The notes beneath the pieces are model-generated. The model was not told the origin of the DNA and did no database searches. It was given only the letters and a program-made list of their open reading frames with translations. A DNA stretch of 60,122 nt, from positions 1 through 60,122 of IMG/VR virus record IMGVR_UViG_3300046718_000378. One strand, 5' to 3'. Within the stretch, counting starts at the first letter, position 1, and the number at the start of each line of letters is the position of its first letter. Of the stretch, positions 7,034 to 15,261 are shown in pieces. The stretch comes from a virus. Position numbers and translations under genes: made by a program.

Positions 7034-8566
7034 TCAGGTCTGAGCCTTCGCCGACTTGGCCTTGGTCTTGCGGGCGCCGGACTTGGCTGGCGGGTTGGCC
7101 GTGGGCTTCGGGGCGTGTTTCGCCTCCACCTCGGCAGCGGCCTCTACCTGGCCGAGCCCTACTTCGCGGTTCTCCACCTCGGCGAGCCCGTCCTTGAGCG
7201 CCTTGCGCCGGGCGTCCAGGTCCACGCGCAGGCGCAGGCTGGGGGCGATCCGGTTCAGGTTGAGCGCGGCCTCCTCAGGAAGCAACGTCTGGGCGGCCAC
7301 GAGCGCGACCACGCCGTCAATGTTCATTTTTTCGGCCGTGGCAACGTCGAGCGGCTTCGGTCGTGACAGCTCCGGCCAGACGATCTTGAGGTCATCCACG
7401 TCGTCTTCGCCCAGCGTCTGGGCCAGCATCTTCACCAGGCGCAACAGCGGCGGCTGCAGCTCGTCGGCGCGGTACACGTCGATGGTGTTGAAGTAGAGCT
7501 CCATGTCTGAGTCGCCGGTGGCGTCCATGCCCGCTGGCGACATGCCCAGGAGCACGGTGAGCGGCATGCGCGCTGCCGTGGCCAAGCGGACCATGTACGC
7601 CTGCATGACGCCGTCCAGCGTGCCCAGCGTGGACCGCTCCACAACCTCGAAGGACTCCGGCTCACTGCCGTTGGCCTTGTCGCCAGCGTCGAGCATGATC
7701 GCCTTCGCCGACGAGCGGACCATGTCCATAAACGCCAGCCGGGTCTGCACGTCTTCGCGGCCTTCGCCGTCCGACTCCGCGAGCGACTGGATGAGGCCCT
7801 GCATCTTGAACACGGCTTGCGACGCGTCCGCGAACATCGCGTCTGTGGACGCCCACATGGAGTCGAAGGACTTGAGCACGTTGTACACGCGCTGCAGCAC
7901 GGACAGGTCCCAGCCCTGGTTGTACTGCTTGCGGCGGCGGGTAGTGGTCATGCCGCCAAACATCAGCATCCGAGACTCGTGGATGACCGTGGGCTGGATC
8001 GCCGTCACGCCGCCGATGGGCGTGGGCTGCCAGATGTACGTCTGCACCCGACCGTCGCCGTACCAGGTGTAGGCGGTGAGGTCTTGGCGGTCGAACGGTA
8101 TGAGCTCCAGCACCTCGGTAACGTCTTCGTCGCGCAGGGGCATGGCCGGCAGCCCGCCGCCCTTGACGCGCAGGATGACGCCGCCGCCGCCGAACAGCCG
8201 GCCCCACGTGGCGCCTTCCTTCATGAGCTCGCGGGCCTTGAGCCGCTCCAGCTCCAGCTGGATGTCGTGGGCGAGCTCGTCTTCTTCCTCGTCGGTCTCG
8301 GTGCGCTCGACCGTGAACCACGCGCGCAGGGCGTCGTCCACCGGCTTGGCCACGATGGTGTTCGCCAGGTCGTTGTTGGCGAACAGCGCCTCCAGCAGGT
8401 CACACGGCAAGGGCGCGTCGTCACAGTAGAAGAGCGCGCTGTTCTTGTCGCGGCTAGTCCCGATGCCCGTCACGAGGTTCGATATTGCATCGAACATGCC
8501 CGCCATCCGGGACTTTTTCCCCTGGTTCTTGATCGCTGCGACGACTACCGGATCAGAGGAGCTCAT
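7034..8566 (-). CDS. Portal protein (DUF1073 family)
   Basis: About 510 aa. It matches the DUF1073 phage portal family, with an N-terminal LFYCDDAPLPCDLLEALFANN region, FDRQDLTAYTWYGDGRVQTY in the middle, and a C-terminal Ala/Lys-rich extension. Portals form the dodecameric DNA channel and dock the terminase. Database labels for this family sometimes read anti-CBASS Acb1 because of domain naming; length and position next to terL make portal the right call. The start at 8566 lies 5 nt after a TGATATCAT extended -10. An in-frame ATG further in (MAGMFDAISN) is an alternative. Confidence 0.85.
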   Translation of the reverse strand: MSSSDPVVVAAIKNQGKKSRMAGMFDAISNLVTGIGTSRDKNSALFYCDDAPLPCDLLEALFANNDLANTIVAKPVDDALRAWFTVERTETDEEEDELAHDIQLELERLKARELMKEGATWGRLFGGGGVILRVKGGGLPAMPLRDEDVTEVLELIPFDRQDLTAYTWYGDGRVQTYIWQPTPIGGVTAIQPTVIHESRMLMFGGMTTTRRRKQYNQGWDLSVLQRVYNVLKSFDSMWASTDAMFADASQAVFKMQGLIQSLAESDGEGREDVQTRLAFMDMVRSSAKAIMLDAGDKANGSEPESFEVVERSTLGTLDGVMQAYMVRLATAARMPLTVLLGMSPAGMDATGDSDMELYFNTIDVYRADELQPPLLRLVKMLAQTLGEDDVDDLKIVWPELSRPKPLDVATAEKMNIDGVVALVAAQTLLPEEAALNLNRIAPSLRLRVDLDARRKALKDGLAEVENREVGLGQVEAAAEVEAKHAPKPTANPPAKSGARKTKAKSAKAQT

Positions 8567-9065
8567 CCTGGATGATATCACCATCCCGCCTGGCGGCGCG
8601 CAGGTAGGCCGCTGCGCCTTCCAGGTGCTCTGGGCTGTCTCCAAAGAAGCCGAGCCCTGAGTTGCAAGTTCGATGCAGCAGCCCTCGGATCTTCCCGGTC
8701 TTGTGGCAGTGGTCTACCACGCCAGAATAGGGAGTCCTGCCCTTTGTTGACAGTATGGCGCCCTTGCAGACAGCGCAGACGCCTCCCTGGCGCGTGAGGA
8801 GCTCTGTCAAGAAGTCCTCGGACGAGATGCCTCTACGCCGCAGGTTGTATCTGCGGTCCAGTACCCCCTTGTCTTGGTTGGCTTTGCGGTAGGCCCTGCG
8901 CTTGGCGAGCCACTCAGGGTCACCCTTGATTTTGGCGAACCACCGCTTCTTTGCCAGCTCCTCCTTTTCCGGGAATCTCTCCCGGTAGTCCTTCTTGTAG
9001 CAGGCGTGGCAGAAGCCACGCCGGCCCTTGTTTTCGGGCTTCTGACACCCTTCACGCTTGCACAT
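8553..9065 (-). CDS. Endonuclease VII-like HNH nuclease
   Basis: 170 aa. N-terminal zinc knuckle (CKREGCQKPENKGRRGFCHACY) and a recombination-endonuclease-VII type core: CAVCKGA, VDHCHKTGKIRGLLHRTCN, LGFFGDSPEHLEGAAAYL. It probably resolves or nicks branched DNA, or acts as a homing nuclease. It is inserted between terL and the portal gene, overlapping both ends of the junction. The start is fixed by a leaderless promoter 5 nt upstream. Confidence 0.83.
   Translation of the reverse strand: MCKREGCQKPENKGRRGFCHACYKKDYRERFPEKEELAKKRWFAKIKGDPEWLAKRRAYRKANQDKGVLDRRYNLRRRGISSEDFLTELLTRQGGVCAVCKGAILSTKGRTPYSGVVDHCHKTGKIRGLLHRTCNSGLGFFGDSPEHLEGAAAYLRAARRDGDIIQDELL
8572..8580 (-). promoter_or_regulatory. 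Late extended -10 promoter of the portal gene, leaderless
   Basis: TGATATCAT with 5 nt to the ATG at 8566; lies within the 3' end of the EndoVII-like gene. Confidence 0.45.
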
Positions 9066-9070
9066 ACCAA

Positions 9071-9100
9071 ATGCTCGCACAGCATCGCTGCACAAGTCAA
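9071..9100 (-). promoter_or_regulatory. Leaderless promoter of EndoVII-like gene
   Basis: TTGACT, 18-bp spacer, GAGCAT, then 5 nt to the ATG at 9065. The block GTGCGAGCATTTGG spanning the -10 is identical to that before the gene at 57030. Confidence 0.65.
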
Positions 9101-10641
9101 CGCAACATGTTACGCATCGCCTGGGCGGCCTGCTTGTTGCGCCCGGCGCGGTACTTGCCTGACGCCTCCATGAGGTACTGCGTCGCACAGTCGACCTGAT
9201 CGTCGTTTTTGGACGCGGGGAAGGTGATGTGCTCCTCGACGAACCCAGCCACCCAGGGCGCACGCTCCGGCAGCCAGACGTTACCTGCCGCCCACAAAGG
9301 GCTCACGGCCGCCGCGCGCGCCATCTTGCCGCCCCTGGGGTCCACGCCCTTCACACCGGGCAGCATGCGCTTGAGCGTGTCGATGATGGCCGTACCGTTG
9401 GCCTTGTCCTCGATGAGGAGCTGCCGGATGCCGGCGTGCTTGGCGAACATGACCTGGATGGCCGCCACCTGGTCCGTGAAGCCCATGCGCAGCCGCACCT
9501 GGTCCAGCAGCAGGTATCGGGCCATCGACTCCTGCGCCCAGCACTGGATGACCGTGAAGTCCTTGTCCGCGCCTTCCTTGAGCGACGAGTCGATAGACAG
9601 CGACAGCCGCGCGCCCTTGGCGAAGGTGCCGGGGTAGCGGTAGTCGAACCACGCGCGCTGGAAGATCGACCCGTCCTCGGGCGACGGGCGTTGCTGGTAC
9701 TGTGCCGCCCAGTCGCGTGCCGGCGTGATCGACTTGCGGAAGCTGATGACGTGCTGCGGAAAGCGCTTGGGGGCCAGGAGCTCGCCGTCCTTGCTGCGCC
9801 AGTCGGAACCCCACGGGGATTCGTACGCCTCGTGCGCCTCGAACTCCATAGGCAGGCGCAGGTGCTGGGCGCCCTGCTCGATGCAGTGGCCGGACAAGTC
9901 GTCCATGTGTAGCCGCTGGGCGATGACGATACGGCAGAACGTCGCGGCGTCCGCCGAGCGGTTGCTGAAGATCGCATCCCAGCGGTAGTGGGTCTTGGCC
10001 AGGGCTTCGCGGGCCGAGTCGCCCCCGAGCTTTAGGTCATCCGGCTTGATAGGGTCATCCGATAGCAAGAAGTGGGCATGTCGGCCGGTGGGTCGGCCGC
10101 CCATCGGGGTAGAGAAGCGGGACCCCTTGCGCGTGTTGACGTAGTAGCCCATCGAGGCGCGCTCGCCGCCCTCGATGTGAACCTCCACCTGTGACCATTC
10201 GGTGGGGGTAGAGAAGCGCTCTTGGTACCACTCGTTGTTGATCAGGTCGAACGAGCGCTTGGCGTCGCGCAGCGCCAAGTCTTCGCCGTAGGACGTGGTG
10301 ATGAACTTCGCTTCCGGGCACCACGACCAAACCCAGGCCGGGAAGAACACCATAGCCGTCAGCGACTTAGAGAAGCCGGGCGGGATTGCGATAACCAGGT
10401 CGGAGATGCCTCCAGGCGCGTCGGTACCCTTCCACACCCAGTGCGACCACGCTTGCGTCTCCCAGTCGAGCCGGAACGACTGGGTGCCGTAGTAGGCGCA
10501 CGCCTCCAGGTGGCGGCAGATAACCTCGATGTGGGGCTCTAGGACGAACTCGCAGCTCTCCACAAGGTGCCAACTGCGCTTCACGAACTCCAGCAAACCG
10601 TTGCGGCGTATCTGTTCACGGTCGAGCGCAGGACTGGCCAT
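9097..10641 (-). CDS. terL: Terminase large subunit
   Basis: 514 aa, normal length. ATPase: Walker A IPPGFSKSL (86-94), Walker B HFLLSDDP (190-197), and the C-motif region AQRLHMDDLSG (241-251). Nuclease: Asp351 in SLSIDSS, Glu411 in LLIEDKANG, Asp481/Asp484 in KNDDQVDCA. It pumps DNA into the prohead and cuts the concatemer. The ATG at 10641 overlaps the stop of the NUMOD3-type gene (TGATG), so translation is coupled. With terS upstream and portal downstream this is the packaging module. Confidence 0.95.
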   Translation of the reverse strand: MASPALDREQIRRNGLLEFVKRSWHLVESCEFVLEPHIEVICRHLEACAYYGTQSFRLDWETQAWSHWVWKGTDAPGGISDLVIAIPPGFSKSLTAMVFFPAWVWSWCPEAKFITTSYGEDLALRDAKRSFDLINNEWYQERFSTPTEWSQVEVHIEGGERASMGYYVNTRKGSRFSTPMGGRPTGRHAHFLLSDDPIKPDDLKLGGDSAREALAKTHYRWDAIFSNRSADAATFCRIVIAQRLHMDDLSGHCIEQGAQHLRLPMEFEAHEAYESPWGSDWRSKDGELLAPKRFPQHVISFRKSITPARDWAAQYQQRPSPEDGSIFQRAWFDYRYPGTFAKGARLSLSIDSSLKEGADKDFTVIQCWAQESMARYLLLDQVRLRMGFTDQVAAIQVMFAKHAGIRQLLIEDKANGTAIIDTLKRMLPGVKGVDPRGGKMARAAAVSPLWAAGNVWLPERAPWVAGFVEEHITFPASKNDDQVDCATQYLMEASGKYRAGRNKQAAQAMRNMLR

Positions 10642-11090
10642 CACCCATCGTAACAGTTCCAGGTGCACTGCGCATACACAAACTTCGGCTTGCGGCGGTA
10701 ATACGGCAGGGCGCCGTCCGAAACGGTCTTCGAAGGGTCGAACACCTTGCGGCGGGACTTCCACCCGTTGGACGCCTTGACGTCCTCGAACAGCGCGGCA
10801 CCTAAGCGCAGCGCCGCCCGCAGGTCTTTGCGCCACTGCTCCTTCACCGCTGCCGACCGGGCGGCGTGGCGGGCCTTGGTGACCGCGCGGGCGGCCGTGT
10901 CCAGCGGCGGGCGGGTTGCGTGGGCGGCGCGCATCTTGGCCTTGGCGGCCTCCGTGTGCTTCCGACCGGTCAACGTAGCCGCGATAGCGGCCTTGACCCC
11001 AGCGGGGCGCTTGCGGCCGAGCAGCGCCTTGGCGATCTTGGCCTTGGTGGCTGCCGAGTGCGGGAGCCGCTTGCGGGTACTAGCGGCCAC
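10641..11090 (-). CDS. NUMOD3-repeat DNA-binding protein
   Basis: 149 aa, very basic. Three consecutive helix repeats of the NUMOD3 kind (SAATKAKIAKALLGRKRP, GVKAAIAATLTGRKHT, EAAKAKMRAAHATRPP) bind DNA in many homing endonucleases; no nuclease motif follows. The C-terminal half is unrecognised and ends PYYRRKPKFVYAQCTWNCYDG. It starts at a GTG inside the 3' end of terS and its stop overlaps the terL start, so it is fully embedded in the packaging operon. It may be a homing relic, or a DNA-binding protein recruited to packaging. Confidence 0.65.
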   Translation of the reverse strand: MAASTRKRLPHSAATKAKIAKALLGRKRPAGVKAAIAATLTGRKHTEAAKAKMRAAHATRPPLDTAARAVTKARHAARSAAVKEQWRKDLRAALRLGAALFEDVKASNGWKSRRKVFDPSKTVSDGALPYYRRKPKFVYAQCTWNCYDG

Positions 11091-11544
11091 TGGGCAGCGC
11101 CTTCTTTTCGGCGAGGGCGAGCTTGATGTTCTCGGCGGCTTCGAGCGCGGCCAGCTGCTCCGGGGTAGCGTCGCGCAGGTCCATCAGGGACTGGCCCTTG
11201 TTGACCGTCACGTCCACCTTGGTGCGCTGCTCGCGGTCGTACTCCTCCGGGAAGCGCGCCTTCATCTCGGCGAGGCACGCCTTCGAGTCCAGCTTGACGT
11301 GGTCGCGCCAGCACTCTACTAGGTCACCGTCGAACTCGTCACGGCCTTTGTCACATGCAATGACGAAGGCTACAAGTTCAGCATTGGTACAAGTGTCTTC
11401 GCGACCGTCACGCATCCAGTTTGATAGTGTAGTGCGTGACACTCCTAGGAACGTAGCTACTTGTCTATCGTTCTTGCCTTCGGCGTACAGCTTCTGGGCG
11501 AAGGGCGCCATGTGGGGTTCGAGCTTGGTTATCCAACGTGCCAT
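11080..11544 (-). CDS. Terminase small subunit (probable)
   Basis: 154 aa. N-terminal helix-turn-helix (KLYAEGKNDRQVATFLGV, then SRTTLSNWMRDG), an acidic middle and a helical C-terminal part, as in small terminase subunits that recognise packaging sites. Immediately upstream of terL apart from the small NUMOD3 gene. The ATG at 11544 has no Shine-Dalgarno; CATCCT lies 6 nt upstream. The call rests on position and HTH. Confidence 0.65.
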   Translation of the reverse strand: MARWITKLEPHMAPFAQKLYAEGKNDRQVATFLGVSRTTLSNWMRDGREDTCTNAELVAFVIACDKGRDEFDGDLVECWRDHVKLDSKACLAEMKARFPEEYDREQRTKVDVTVNKGQSLMDLRDATPEQLAALEAAENIKLALAEKKALPSGR

Positions 11545-11576
11545 GCACCAAGGATGCCACGGCACCAAGTGGATGG

Positions 11577-12317
11577 CTAGGGCTTCCCGTAGCGGCGCTC
11601 CCACTCCTCCAACGTCTCGCGATCGGGGTCGCCCGGCAGACTGTCGGCGATCGCTTCCAACTTGTCTCTGTCGTAGGTCCCGAACTTGGGCTGCATCCGC
11701 GTCAAACGGATTAGCTCCGCCCGCGCCGCACGGCCGGCTGCGTCGGTAGCGTAGGCCGGGGCGTGGTTGATTCGGTCGTGGAGTCGGTCGGCTTCGCCTG
11801 AAGCGTCGTGGTACCGGTCGGTCATATCCTGCAGCTGCTCGCGCAGCGCGGCGTTGGCGGCCTCCGCCTCGGACAGGCACTTCCGCGCCTCGCTAACGTC
11901 GACATGCAACGCCACCAGCTCCTTGGCGAGGGTGGCCTTGTCCGCCAAGGCCGACCACAGCTGCCGCAGGGCTGTGTCGTTGGCCGTTTCGAGCTCGGCG
12001 ATGCGCCCCTGCATGGCGAAGGACGCAGCGCGGAAAAGCTCGATGTCGGTATGCAGGTCTCGCTGGGCGTTGTGGGCCTCGCCCAGGTCGCGGACCAGCA
12101 GGTCCACCCGCTTGCGCTCGGCTTGGAGCAGGTCGGCGGTGCGCACCAGCTTGGCGTAGGTGGCGGCCAGTTCGGCTTCGAGTGCGGCTACTTGCTCGTC
12201 CGGTTCGGGCGTGAGCGCCTCTAGGGCGGCACACAAGCGCGGCTTGTCCAGTCCGTAGTTCTCCACGACTGCACACACACGGTCCACCTGCTTGTCCGTG
12301 ATCTTGTTCTTCGTCAT
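11577..12317 (-). CDS. Long coiled-coil protein
   Basis: 246 aa. Residues about 30-185 are an almost continuous heptad-rich coiled coil (Ala/Leu/Glu/Arg); the C-terminal part (LTRMQPKFGTYDRDKLEAIA, then DRETLEEWERRYGKP) is globular. The ATG at 12317 is chosen because of GAGGATT upstream; one at 12350 is in frame. It precedes terS, so it may be a late structural or scaffold-like protein. No family recognised. Confidence 0.6.
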   Translation of the reverse strand: MTKNKITDKQVDRVCAVVENYGLDKPRLCAALEALTPEPDEQVAALEAELAATYAKLVRTADLLQAERKRVDLLVRDLGEAHNAQRDLHTDIELFRAASFAMQGRIAELETANDTALRQLWSALADKATLAKELVALHVDVSEARKCLSEAEAANAALREQLQDMTDRYHDASGEADRLHDRINHAPAYATDAAGRAARAELIRLTRMQPKFGTYDRDKLEAIADSLPGDPDRETLEEWERRYGKP

Positions 12318-12449
12318 CCGGCAATCCTCGCACAACTGAACATCGACCATCCACTATAAAATGCGCTCTACGGGCGCGCGTATCGTTACACAACGGTGGA
12401 CCAGGCGATCACTAACCAACCACATGGCAGCATCGGGCCGTGCGTTTAG

Positions 12450-13307
12450 TCACACGAGCCCGCCGCGGATCATGTGCCGGTAGATGTCGTGGGCCACGGA
12501 CCCGTCCGGCATGTAGCCGCCCGACGCCCGGACCCCCGGCAGCATCGCGCAGAACTCCGCCCAGGTTGGCGGGCGTTTACCGGCCAGTTCCTCGTCCGAC
12601 CACTGACACACCGGCTGCTGGGCAAGCGTGTAAGCCCAGTCTTCTGCCGTGATCCGGGCGAACTCCGGGTCCTCCGGGGGCAGCACCCCTACGGAGAACA
12701 ACGGGCGGTTGCTGGCACTGGCCGGCAGGGGAGGGGGTAGGCGGGCCGGCGCTTCGTGCGCAGGAACCAGTCGCGCGCTTGTGCTGCTGTCAAAAACCCC
12801 ACCTGCTGCCGGTACTCGGGCCAGTTCTCGCTGGTGTACCTCAGGACCCACTTGCCGTTCACGTCCTGCCACACCGACAGGTACGAGACTCGGTCCCAGA
12901 ACGGCAGCACCGGCGCCGGGTACACCCCGAACCCCGCCGGCACGCACGGCATCGAGTATGGCGAGCGCGTTCGGCGGTGCGCCCGCCCTTTGTACGCCGA
13001 CCAATAGGCCGCATTCGCTGCTTGCCGGGTCTCGAAGGACCCGATCAGGCGCTTGACCTTGTTCTCGACTATCTCCGCCAGCCACATCCCGGATTGTGGG
13101 TGCCACCTTGTTCCGCGCTTTTTTGGATCGCCCGTCTACTGCCTGACCTTTCGCCCTACGGTACGCGTCCTGTGCCTCGAACTCGTTGCTGAACCACCCC
13201 AGGTGCTTGATCTTCCCGTTCACCCGGATGCGGGCCTTGAACGGCTTCCTCCGCCCGAGCTCCTGGGTGACCCCCTTCGGGGTGTCTTTTTTCGGCTTCG
13301 TTTTCAT
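12450..13307 (-). pseudogene. AP2-domain protein with two compensating frame breaks
   Basis: The N-terminal part (13307 to about 13120) encodes an AP2-like module (KARIRVNGKIKHLGWFSNEF, then EAQDAYRRAK). At a run of six A near 13120 the meaningful frame changes: GTRWHPQSGMWLAEIVENK begins a second AP2 domain, followed by VWQDVNGKWVLRYTSENW. At a C-rich run near 12735 it returns to the first frame (FSVGVLPPEDPEFARITAED, ending HDIYRHMIRGGLV). The two shifts cancel. AP2 domains bind DNA and are common in phage homing nucleases. The gene is either decaying, wrongly sequenced at homopolymers, or frameshifted. Confidence 0.6.
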
Positions 13308-13316
13308 GGCCAGACC

Positions 13317-13346
13317 ACCGTATCTCGGCGGGGACACTTTACGCAA
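13317..13346 (-). promoter_or_regulatory. Near-leaderless promoter of the AP2 gene
   Basis: TTGCGT, 18-bp spacer, TACGGT, then 9 nt to the ATG at 13307. The spacer contains one copy of the GGGACACT repeat, so a protein bound there would block RNA polymerase. Confidence 0.55.
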
Positions 13347-13456
13347 GACCTAAAGTGTCCCGGGGACACTATTGGGGACAAAGTGTCCCCGGGACACTGC
13401 TGGGGACACTATACTGCAAACCCCGCGCGCTTACTGGCTTTTTCGTAAAGTGTCCC
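13330..13456. repeat. Array of GGGACACT / AGTGTCCC motifs
   Basis: About seven copies in 127 bp in both orientations: 13330-13337, 13354-13370 (a 17-bp palindrome), a truncated GGGGACA at 13374-13380, 13382-13398 (second palindrome), 13402-13410 and 13447-13456. Density and dyad symmetry suggest protein-binding sites such as operators or origin iterons. The first copy lies in the AP2 promoter. Confidence 0.75.
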
Positions 13457-14029
13457 AGGGTCGCACGCGCGAGGAACTACCTCCCAAACCAGACAAGGAG
13501 ACGGCCTAGAAGAAGAAAAGAAGAGACCGAGATACAACGTGCGCGACCCAAAGCTTGGCCCGAGCTCGGTTCGAAACGCACTGCTTGGCGTTGGGCAGCT
13601 ACCGGTCATTCGAAGTGCTGGGATGAACCGCGCGTAGCGCGCCTACACGAGACGTTTATGCTCCGTGCGCGTAGGGCGTGCGCCCGCACGTGTCATAGAT
13701 GCAGGCCCAGCTGGCACCCAGGCATGGTGACTCCGCCGCGGGGCGCTTAGCGCCCCGCGGCCCTAGGAGCCCGTATACGGCCCGCGACCACCCTTGGAGC
13801 TACCAGCCTAGCTACCCCTACCGGCAACGCCCGCCTAGGGGCCGGGACGGCGCCGCAATCGGCCTTCCGAAGGGCCGCTGCCAGCTAGGCCGGCATGCCA
13901 CCGGAACTTTTCCAAAATATTTTGCAGCCAACTCTGGTGCAGCACCCGGCCGACGTGTCGGTGCGCAGAGGTACCCCAGGGGGGATGTGCGCACACCACT
14001 CCGCGCCACGCACATGTCGCTCAACACGC

Positions 14030-14077
14030 TTTACAGGTGGTTTCGCCCACAATAATAAGGGTTTACATCGTTGTAAA
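14030..14077 (+). promoter_or_regulatory. Strong sigma70-type promoter with operator-like dyad
   Basis: TTTACA (14030-14035), 17-bp spacer, TAATAA (14053-14058). Immediately after, TTTACATCGTTGTAAA (14062-14077) is a 6-4-6 dyad over the expected start point. It reads towards the recombinase, 360 bp away; no gene lies between, so a regulatory RNA or long leader is possible. Confidence 0.6.
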
Positions 14078-14229
14078 GCGCACGAATCGCCCTGTGTCCG
14101 GCATACGTTCGTTTGTAGGACAGACTAGGTGCCTTGGCATGGACCTTGCCTTCCTAGGGTAGCGGGCTAGGCAGCACCCTTGGGCAGCGGTTGTGTTTGC
14201 TGCCCTGACAGGGGGGTGCACACATGCTG

Positions 14230-14352
14230 CCCTGCATGCAGGGTAGGGCGCCATGCATGCCTAGGGCGCACCACTACTGGTAGTGGGTACGTGTGCACCC
14301 CTAGGTACCCGCGGCCTATGCCCCTTATGACCGTACCCACTACGGGTAGTGG
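14230..14352. repeat. Cluster of dyads upstream of serine recombinase (res-like)
   Basis: CCCTGCATGCAGGG (14230-14243) is a perfect palindrome. CCACTAC-TG-GTAGTGG (14271-14286) and CCACTAC-GG-GTAGTGG (14337-14352) are two 7-2-7 dyads whose flanks also match in inverted orientation (GTGGGTACG outward of each). Palindromes with a central dinucleotide next to the gene are what a resolvase/invertase dimer binds. The central dinucleotides differ, which favours accessory or regulatory sites over a pair of crossover sites. Confidence 0.6.
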
Positions 14353-14400
14353 TGTGCCCTTGTGCGCCCAGTCGACACCGCCCACATGCCCGCAAGGGCC

Positions 14401-14430
14401 TTGTGCGGGGGTGCCCGCCCATGCGACCAT
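14401..14430 (+). promoter_or_regulatory. Leaderless promoter of serine recombinase
   Basis: TTGTGC, 18-bp spacer, GACCAT, then 7 nt to the ATG at 14438. Confidence 0.55.
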
Positions 14431-14437
14431 AGGGGCT

Positions 14438-15004
14438 ATGGCAAAGCTATGGGGCTACGTTCGGGTGTCCACGGAAGAGCAATCGTCGGCGCTGCAAGTC
14501 GACGCCTTGGTACGCGCCGGGGTCGCGCTTGCGGACATCATTGCGGACGACGGCGTGTCCGGCAGCAAGCCTGCCCGCGATCGGCCGGGCTTCGCACGCT
14601 TGCTCGCTGCAATGGCGCCTGGGGATGAGCTCGCTTGCTACGCGTTGTCTCGGGTAGGGCGTTCGACCTTGGACGTACTAGGGTTGCTACGCGATTTGGA
14701 TGCCCGCGGGATTACGTTCCGGTCTGTGACAGAACCGATTGAAACACGTACCCATGTAGGCAAGCTCGTGACTAGCATCCTTGCTGCCGTTGCCGAAATG
14801 GAGCGTAACGTGCTCATCGAACGCACTCGGGACGGCGTTGCCGCTGCAAAGGCACGTGGGGCTAAGCTAGGGCGTCCCCGCAAGCTAGGCCCCGACGCCG
14901 TTGCGGCCTTGCGTGCGCTGGTTGCTGGCGGGGCTAGCGTGCGGGTCGCGGCTGCCACGCTAGGCGTTTCCAAGTCCGCTGCCTATGCTGCCCTAGCCCC
15001 ATAA
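14438..15004 (+). CDS. Small serine recombinase (resolvase/invertase family)
   Basis: 188 aa. Catalytic Ser11 in YVRVSTEEQ, the active-site Arg region ALSRVGRSTLDVLGLL, a long E-helix (LVTSILAAVAEMERNVLIER) and a C-terminal helix-turn-helix (GASVRVAAATLGVSKSAAYA). The size is that of Tn3/Gin-type enzymes, far shorter than large serine integrases, so it should resolve multimers or invert a segment. The dyads at 14230-14352 are its probable sites. A strong hairpin terminator follows the stop. Confidence 0.9.
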   Translation: MAKLWGYVRVSTEEQSSALQVDALVRAGVALADIIADDGVSGSKPARDRPGFARLLAAMAPGDELACYALSRVGRSTLDVLGLLRDLDARGITFRSVTEPIETRTHVGKLVTSILAAVAEMERNVLIERTRDGVAAAKARGAKLGRPRKLGPDAVAALRALVAGGASVRVAAATLGVSKSAAYAALAP

Positions 15005-15009
15005 CGCCG

Positions 15010-15048
15010 AACGCCCCTGGCGGCCTTATGCGGGCTGCTAGGGGCGTT
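15010..15048 (+). terminator. Hairpin terminator after the recombinase
   Basis: AACGCCCCT (15010-15018) pairs with AGGGGCGTT (15040-15048), followed by TGGG. It lies between the convergent recombinase and 15064 genes and could serve both. Confidence 0.6.
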
Positions 15049-15063
15049 TGGGTGTCACGCGGT

Positions 15064-15255
15064 TTAGCGTTGTGACTTGCGCGCGTTGGCAACCATAGCG
15101 CCCAGCCGCTTGTAATCGGCTGCCGTTAGCTCGCCGTACAGGCAATCGAGCGCGCTTTCCATCGTATCGTAGTACTCGGGTGTCATTGCGGGCGCGTTCA
15201 TTAGCGCCGACAGTTCCAGATCCGCAAAGATGCGAGCGATTCGTTCGTTTGCCAT
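15064..15255 (-). CDS. 63-aa orphan protein
   Basis: 63 aa, helical (MANERIARIFADLELSALMN; C-terminal AADYKRLGAMVANARKSQR). No Shine-Dalgarno: a GATACT -10 ends 6 nt before the ATG and is followed by GGGTAC, as at the 35689 gene. The block further upstream is shared with two other orphan-gene promoters. First member of the small-gene array; function unknown, host takeover or anti-defence is a guess from context. Confidence 0.6.
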   Translation of the reverse strand: MANERIARIFADLELSALMNAPAMTPEYYDTMESALDCLYGELTAADYKRLGAMVANARKSQR

Positions 15256-15261
15256 GTACCC

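Larger units (their letters stand above)
13457..14437. other. Intergenic region of about 980 bp without a convincing gene
   Basis: Reading frames here have no start signals and no protein-like composition. It holds a 12-bp AT palindrome CAAAATATTTTG (about 13914-13925), a GGGATGTGCGCAC element (13982-13994) repeated at 20176-20188, a promoter with operator-like dyad (14030-14077) and the dyads before the recombinase. Confidence 0.6.

Noticed and set aside
7034-8566. DUF1073 protein as an anti-CBASS Acb1 enzyme
   Set aside because: Length, position between terL and minor head genes, and portal-like pattern fit a portal; Acb1 is a small separate phosphodiesterase.
13355-13750. 131-codon plus-strand frame downstream of the GGGACACT array
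   Set aside because: Arg-rich, low-complexity translation, begins inside the repeat array, no Shine-Dalgarno or promoter.
14438-15004. Serine recombinase as phage integrase
   Set aside because: Only 188 aa with no large C-terminal domain; no repressor, excisionase or recognisable att core.
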